The notes under the pieces are model-generated. The model had not been told where the DNA came from and made no database searches. It saw only the letters and a list, made by a program, of their open reading frames with translations. The position numbers and the translations under genes were made by a program. A stretch of DNA of 63,613 nucleotides from Candidatus Melainabacteria bacterium (GTDB taxonomy: Bacteria > Cyanobacteriota > Vampirovibrionia > Vampirovibrionales > Vampirovibrionaceae): the NCBI GenBank assembly GCA_902168245.1, contig CABHPA010000081.1:1-63613 (forward strand), in the 5' to 3' direction. Within the stretch, counting starts at the first letter, position 1. The number at the start of each line of letters is the position of its first letter. This document shows, piece after piece, positions 59,583 to 63,613 of this stretch.

Positions 59583-61109
59583 TCAGAGCATATTGATAAT
59601 GGTTTGGGTGACTTCATCCAGCGTCTTGATGGTTTTGGAGGTCGCCTCAAAAGCGCGCTGGTAGCGCAGCAGGTCGATGGTTTCCTCATCCACGTTCACG
59701 CCGGACATGGCCTGGCGTTGCAAGTCAATCGACTGGGTCAGGTTCTGCTGAATTTTGCTGGCGTTCTGGTAAGTGCTGCTATCCACGCTTAGCTTGGAGA
59801 TTGAACCCGTCAGGTAATCCGTAAAGTTGGTGCCTAGCGCGGCAAAGGTCTGATCTCGCAACTGGGCCATGGCGGTGGCGTTTCTCCCGTCGCCCACCCC
59901 GGCAAAGCCGCTGGGCGCTGTCGAGTCATCAATAGCCGCCGCCACCTGCGAAGGGTCCGTTACGATGCCGGGAGTGACTTCCCAGTGGAAAATATTCAGC
60001 GGTTGGCCGGGGTTCAGGGCCGCGTTCTGCTGGAAGATGGCGGGCGGGCTGAGGTTGCCGTTCTCGTCGCGGCCAGCGGTTTGCAGGGTGTTTACCTGGG
60101 TTACCACCTCGTTCAGCAAGGTGTCCAGCTTGCCCAGTATGCTCCGTATGGTGGTAATGTTGGGGTCGTTCCCCCCCATATCAATAATGCCTTTCAGCTT
60201 GCCGCTGGTAATTTCCTGTCCGGCGCCATCGTTCAGCACCACCTGGCCAGTTACGGTGCGAACCAGCGATGGAACATCGTCCGGTACCGGGGCGGGGCCG
60301 GGGTTTTGAATCACTTCCAGGCTTTCAATCTGGTGGCCGCCCTGAATCATGGTGATTCCGCCGATGCTGAGGTCGATTTGCCCGTTGTCGTAGTTTTTCA
60401 CGTTCATATCCACCAGGGAGGACAGGTCATCCAGTAGCTTGTCCCGCTGATCCATCAGGTCGTTGGGCTTTGCGCCGGTGGCCATAATGCTGACAATGCT
60501 GTTGTTCAGGTCGGTAATCGCGCTTAGTTTGCTGTTAATGTCGGACACGGTCACGGCAAGCTGGCTGGTGGCGAAACTGCTGGTGTCCACCGGATCGCCC
60601 ACCAGGTTTTTGCGCAAGTCCGAAAACTGGTTGGCTTGCAATTGAAAAATGGAAACCATGTCCAACGCCTGCTGTACAAAACTGGTTCGGGTGGCGGTGC
60701 TTTCCGGGTGCAGGCTCATCTCTTGCGCCGAATCAAAAAAGGTTTGCAGTGTATTGTTTAAGCTATCGGGCGTCGGCTCGCTGATGATTCCTTCCACTTG
60801 TCCTAATGCGTCCCGCCCGGTGCTGTTCATGCCAAGTTTGGCGTTGGCAAGGCGGTACTGGCCGTCCAGGTAAGCGTCCTTGCTTCGGGTAATCTGTAAG
60901 ACGGTTGGGCCTTGCCCTAACTGGTTGGCCGTATCCTGAAAGTTAGTGGGCAGGGCATAAGAAGGGGCTTGGGAAATATCGACCCTCTGGCGGCTATAGC
61001 CGGGCGTATTGGCGTTTGAGATGTTATGGCCGACCGTGTTCAATGCGATTTGCGCCGCAATTAAGCCGCGCTGCGCGTTGAACAGGCCGAAAAATCCCGG
61101 TGTAATCAT
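59583..61109 (-). CDS. flgK: Flagellar hook-associated protein FlgK (HAP1)
   Basis: A 508-residue junction protein. The rod/hook-family N-terminus (LIAAQIALNTVGHNISNANT, PGYSRQRVDISQAP) and the C-terminal ALGTNFTDYLTGSISKLSVD, SGVNVDEETIDLLRYQRAFE, ATSKTIKTLDEVTQTIINML are conserved. NDLMDQRDKLLDDLSSLVDM is the FlgK centre signature. GAGAGG precedes the ATG. Confidence 0.96.
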   Translation of the reverse strand: MITPGFFGLFNAQRGLIAAQIALNTVGHNISNANTPGYSRQRVDISQAPSYALPTNFQDTANQLGQGPTVLQITRSKDAYLDGQYRLANAKLGMNSTGRDALGQVEGIISEPTPDSLNNTLQTFFDSAQEMSLHPESTATRTSFVQQALDMVSIFQLQANQFSDLRKNLVGDPVDTSSFATSQLAVTVSDINSKLSAITDLNNSIVSIMATGAKPNDLMDQRDKLLDDLSSLVDMNVKNYDNGQIDLSIGGITMIQGGHQIESLEVIQNPGPAPVPDDVPSLVRTVTGQVVLNDGAGQEITSGKLKGIIDMGGNDPNITTIRSILGKLDTLLNEVVTQVNTLQTAGRDENGNLSPPAIFQQNAALNPGQPLNIFHWEVTPGIVTDPSQVAAAIDDSTAPSGFAGVGDGRNATAMAQLRDQTFAALGTNFTDYLTGSISKLSVDSSTYQNASKIQQNLTQSIDLQRQAMSGVNVDEETIDLLRYQRAFEATSKTIKTLDEVTQTIINML

Positions 61110-61185
61110 AAGTTAGCCTCTCTTGAGGGAGGGTGTCCCTTTTCACTTTCCCGTTTGTTGCGGTAGCCAATGCCGGATGATGAAC

Positions 61186-61731
61186 CTACGCGGAGTGGCT
61201 GATGGTCGATTGCAGCGGTGAGGCTGCCTGGCTGGTGTTATGGGTGGAGTTCTTGCCGCCCTGCGCCGTGTAAGAGGCTCCTTCCGGGGCCAGCGCATTG
61301 GCGATGATTTCCACGGTTTCCTGAATCCATCTCAGCGATAGATCCAGCAAATCCCGGTTGTCCCGGTTCAGGTCGGCGGTATTTTGAACGGCCTGGCGCA
61401 GACGTTCACGGCTCTGCGTAAAGCGGGACGCCTGTTTGGGAGGCAAGTGGGCGATTAATTCGGTTAGGCTCCAGTTGGGGCAACCTATTTGGGTCATGGT
61501 TCGCTGGCGCTCCTGTTCCAGTTGGGTGGCCTTGCGGCTCAGCGCCAATAATTCCCGATCGATCTGGGCTAGTTGCTTGGGTTTGTTGGCTGCAAGTACC
61601 TGGCTTTTACGGGTCAGCCTTTCCGAAACGGCTTCGTATTGGCAGATTTCTTCCGCCAGAATGCCATGCAGCATGTTCAGTTGTTCGTTTCCAATCTGGA
61701 GGGGAAGGGTATTGGGGCTTTCTGTGGTCAT
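61186..61731 (-). CDS. flgN: Flagellar chaperone FlgN
   Basis: A 181-residue helical protein in the flgN position directly before flgK. LNMLHGILAEEICQYEAVSE, LARIDRELLALSRKATQLEQ-like helices and NRDLLDLSLRWIQETVEIIA match the FlgN family, which guards FlgK and FlgL before export. The C-terminal tail is Ser/Thr-rich and disordered. Similarity is mostly by helix pattern and context. Confidence 0.8.
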   Translation of the reverse strand: MTTESPNTLPLQIGNEQLNMLHGILAEEICQYEAVSERLTRKSQVLAANKPKQLAQIDRELLALSRKATQLEQERQRTMTQIGCPNWSLTELIAHLPPKQASRFTQSRERLRQAVQNTADLNRDNRDLLDLSLRWIQETVEIIANALAPEGASYTAQGGKNSTHNTSQAASPLQSTISHSA

Positions 61732-61746
61732 CAGGTCGGTTCTCCT

Positions 61747-62055
61747 TTATACCCGGTAGTCTGCAAACAGGCTTTCGCCTTGGGTGTAGGCGCGACGGAT
61801 GTCTTGTTCACTTACACCCATAAATCCCGCCTTTTGGGCCACCTGTTGAATGTCCTGCACCTTGCGGCTCCACTGGGGAGACAGGATTTGGCCGGTAGCC
61901 GGGGTGGAATCGAGCGCTGGTTTGGCAATTTCAAGCGCCGGGCTGGCAGTTTGCACCTGTTCGGCGGCTGGGGCCGTTTTGGCCGAGCGGCGGGCTTCCC
62001 AAGCCTGCTGAGCCTTGAGCATCTGGATGGATTGGGTGCCGGATTCAATACGCAT
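61747..62055 (-). CDS. Probable flagellar regulator in the FlgM position
   Basis: 102 residues: a disordered Ala/Thr/Pro-rich first half and a C-terminal helical part (VQDIQQVAQKAGFMGVSEQD) ending in YTQGESLFADYRV. FlgM anti-sigma-28 factors are about this size, disordered, bind FliA through the C-terminal helices and often sit just before flgN. The gene shares one base with the flgJ stop and is 15 bases before flgN. Sigma-28-type promoters in the window show that a partner sigma is likely. Direct similarity to FlgM is weak, so the name is withheld. Confidence 0.55.
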   Translation of the reverse strand: MRIESGTQSIQMLKAQQAWEARRSAKTAPAAEQVQTASPALEIAKPALDSTPATGQILSPQWSRKVQDIQQVAQKAGFMGVSEQDIRRAYTQGESLFADYRV

Positions 62056-62489
62056 TAGAATTTCACCTCACCTGTTTTCCCTTGTCCCTGAACGCCGGTT
62101 TGTCCTTGAATGCCACTGGTGGCCTGGTTTGCATCCGTTTTAATGTTTTGCGACATTTGCTTATAAATGGTTTCCGCCAATCCGAAGCCGCTGCCGCCAG
62201 GGCCGCTGGTCATGGATTTGGCGATTTCCTGGTTCATCATGCTGCGGAAATACTGCTCGGCGCTGCCGCCGCTTAAAATGCTGTTTTCGCGATCCACGGT
62301 CTTATCCATTGCTTCCAGCATTTGCTGCACGAAAATGCCCTCGAATTCCTGGGCCGCTTTTTTCAGCTTTTTCTGGTCGGCGTTGCCGGGGTGCAGGTAC
62401 TGGCTCTGCAACTGTTGCAGCTTGGACGCATCAGCCTGCCCCTGCCATTGCAGGTTGCCGGGTTGCATGCTGGTGCCCATTGGGTTCAT
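62055..62489 (-). CDS. flgJ: Rod-binding protein FlgJ (N-terminal type, no muramidase)
   Basis: 144 residues. KLKKAAQEFEGIFVQQMLEA, SAEQYFRSMMNQEIAKSM and GFGLAETIYKQM form the rod-binding domain that caps rod assembly. The C-terminal peptidoglycan hydrolase of enterobacterial FlgJ is absent, as in many other phyla. The ATG at 62489 follows GGACGAG. Confidence 0.88.
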   Translation of the reverse strand: MNPMGTSMQPGNLQWQGQADASKLQQLQSQYLHPGNADQKKLKKAAQEFEGIFVQQMLEAMDKTVDRENSILSGGSAEQYFRSMMNQEIAKSMTSGPGGSGFGLAETIYKQMSQNIKTDANQATSGIQGQTGVQGQGKTGEVKF

Positions 62490-62520
62490 CTCACTCGTCC
62501 TTTTTAATGGGGGATTAAAT

Positions 62521-63613
62521 CTAGATGATTTCCAGGGTGGCCTGTAGGCTGCCAGCAGCTTTTAGGGCTTGCAGCACGGAGATTAAATCGCTGGGGGTTA
62601 CGCCCAAGGCGTTTAAAGCAGCCACCAAATCTTGCAGGGTGGCGTTGGGGCCAAGCTGCACCAGGCTGCCCTTGGTTTTGGTGATGTCGATTTTGCTATT
62701 GGTGACGCCCACGGTTTGCCCGCCCTGGCTCAGGCTGTTGGGCTGAGATACGCTGTTGGTGGTGCTGACGCTGACCGTAATGCCGCCGTGGGCCACTGCG
62801 GCGGGCAGCAGTTTTACGTTGTTGCCAATCACAATGGTGCCGGTGCGTTCGTTGATCACCACTTTGGCCACTTCCTCGGTGGCGTCCACGGTGACGTTTT
62901 CCACTTTGGAAAGGAAAGCTACCCGATTGTCCACGTACTGATCGGGGAAAATGACCCGAATGGTGCTGCCGTCAATGGCGCGGGCCGGGCCTGCGCTTTT
63001 GGTGACGGCTTCCGCCACGCGGCTGGCTAAAGTAAAGTCCGTGCGATCCAGCACCAGATCCATACTGCCCTCATCGCCGATTTCGGTGTGGATTTCGCGT
63101 TCCATAATGGCGCCGCCGGGAATCCGCGCGGAAGTAGTAATGGCGGTTCTTTTGGAAGAGCCGCCCGCGCTGACGGATGTACCGCCGGTAGACAACGGTC
63201 CTTGGGCCAGCGCCACAATCTCGCCGTTGGGGGCGCGCATTTCGGTGCTGATTAACACGCCACCTTCCAGGCTGGAGGCATCGGCCATGGAGGAAACCAC
63301 CACGTCCAGCGGGTCGCCTTCCTTGGCGAAGGGCGGCACCAGCGCCGTGACGATGACGGCGGCGGTGTTGGTGGGACGCACGTCGTTGTCGTTGTTCAGG
63401 CGGCCGTTAAAGTTGTTGATGAGGTTGGCGGTGCTGGTTTGGGTGGAACGGCTTTTGTCGCCGGTTTTGCTGAGACCCACTACCAGCCCGTAGCCGACCA
63501 GTTGGTTATTGCGGACGCCTTTGACGTGGGCAATGTCTTTCACCCGCAATTTGGCTGCCTGCGCCAGAGAAACCGGCCCCACCAGCCAGGAAAGGCAGGC
63601 GATCAGCAAGGCG
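62521..63613 (-). CDS. flgI: Flagellar P-ring protein FlgI, start beyond the window
   Basis: The visible part covers nearly the whole protein. The tail of a signal peptide (SWLVGPVSLAQA) is followed by KLRVKDIAHVKGVRNNQLVG, YGLVVGLSKTGD, the GEIVALAQGPLSTGG segment, GGAIMEREIHTEI and the C-terminal LQDLVAALNALGVTPSDLIS. FlgI builds the periplasmic P ring around the rod, which confirms a Gram-negative motor. The real start codon should lie just past 63613. Confidence 0.94.
   Translation of the reverse strand, partial: ALLIACLSWLVGPVSLAQAAKLRVKDIAHVKGVRNNQLVGYGLVVGLSKTGDKSRSTQTSTANLINNFNGRLNNDNDVRPTNTAAVIVTALVPPFAKEGDPLDVVVSSMADASSLEGGVLISTEMRAPNGEIVALAQGPLSTGGTSVSAGGSSKRTAITTSARIPGGAIMEREIHTEIGDEGSMDLVLDRTDFTLASRVAEAVTKSAGPARAIDGSTIRVIFPDQYVDNRVAFLSKVENVTVDATEEVAKVVINERTGTIVIGNNVKLLPAAVAHGGITVSVSTTNSVSQPNSLSQGGQTVGVTNSKIDITKTKGSLVQLGPNATLQDLVAALNALGVTPSDLISVLQALKAAGSLQATLEII

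Overview
The window comes from a Gram-negative, flagellated bacterium that respires, with slightly GC-rich and densely packed genes. Lipid A enzymes (lpxD, lpxC, lpxA), an LptC-like protein, a lipoprotein signal peptidase and a P-ring protein show an outer membrane. Two short flagellins, sigma-28-type promoters, the heme branch (hemE, hemN, hemH, hemG) and many low-similarity small proteins fit a non-photosynthetic relative of Cyanobacteria (Vampirovibrionia/Melainabacteria type). That placement is an inference; sequence alone does not prove it. No rRNA, CRISPR array, insertion sequence or phage structural gene was seen.

Layout. 1-1055: a tRNA-Pro with a helix-turn-helix ORF running out of its 3' end, then a zinc-ribbon microprotein. 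1052-7308: a BaiN-like flavoprotein on the minus strand, then lpxD-lpxC-fabZ-lpxA-glmU on the plus strand, the start of lipid A synthesis together with its UDP-GlcNAc supply. 7330-11723: a sugar ABC importer (binding lipoprotein and two permeases, no ATPase) and three small unknowns. 11744-14757: two flagellin genes and two microgenes, one behind a good FliA-type promoter. 14925-19641: a UDP-glucose-dehydrogenase homologue that has lost its catalytic Cys and Glu, small unknowns, tRNA-Met(CAU), a membrane-anchored TPR protein and LptC. 19663-26493: aldehyde dehydrogenase, acyltransferase, a MarR-DoxX-pirin operon with a perfect palindromic operator, and a pilin-like protein.

26494-38818 is one long minus-strand catabolic region. 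It holds a phenylacetate-pathway-like set (PaaJ-type thiolase, a PaaH split into two overlapping genes, a PaaA-like diiron protein, PaaG, PaaF, a MenB/BadI-like crotonase and an EthD-like protein). Upstream lie an FlK-type thioesterase with an extra C-terminal domain and glcD-glcE-glcF for glycolate oxidation. The set looks built to take CoA-thioester ring or dicarboxylic intermediates to acetyl-CoA and succinyl-CoA, but the rest of the Paa epoxidase and the PaaZ ring-cleavage enzyme are not here.

38831-44893 is the most unusual stretch. After a lysine-rich protein and mutY come two tandem paralogues (41624-42073 and 42721-43800) built from Gly-Asn-Ala repeats with a shared core segment and a polyglycine-Tyr C-terminus. 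Each follows a long leader that begins with the same 39-base block and contains a long hairpin. I regard these as the best candidate for an undescribed system. 44894-58397 holds an orphan N6-adenine methyltransferase, the hemENHG operon, a sodium-solute symporter, a ParA/CooC-like ATPase, a LapA-like protein, rluD, lspA and a secreted NTF2-like protein. 58600-63613 is a flagellar operon transcribed flgI-flgJ-(flgM position)-flgN-flgK-flgL; flgI runs off the right edge.
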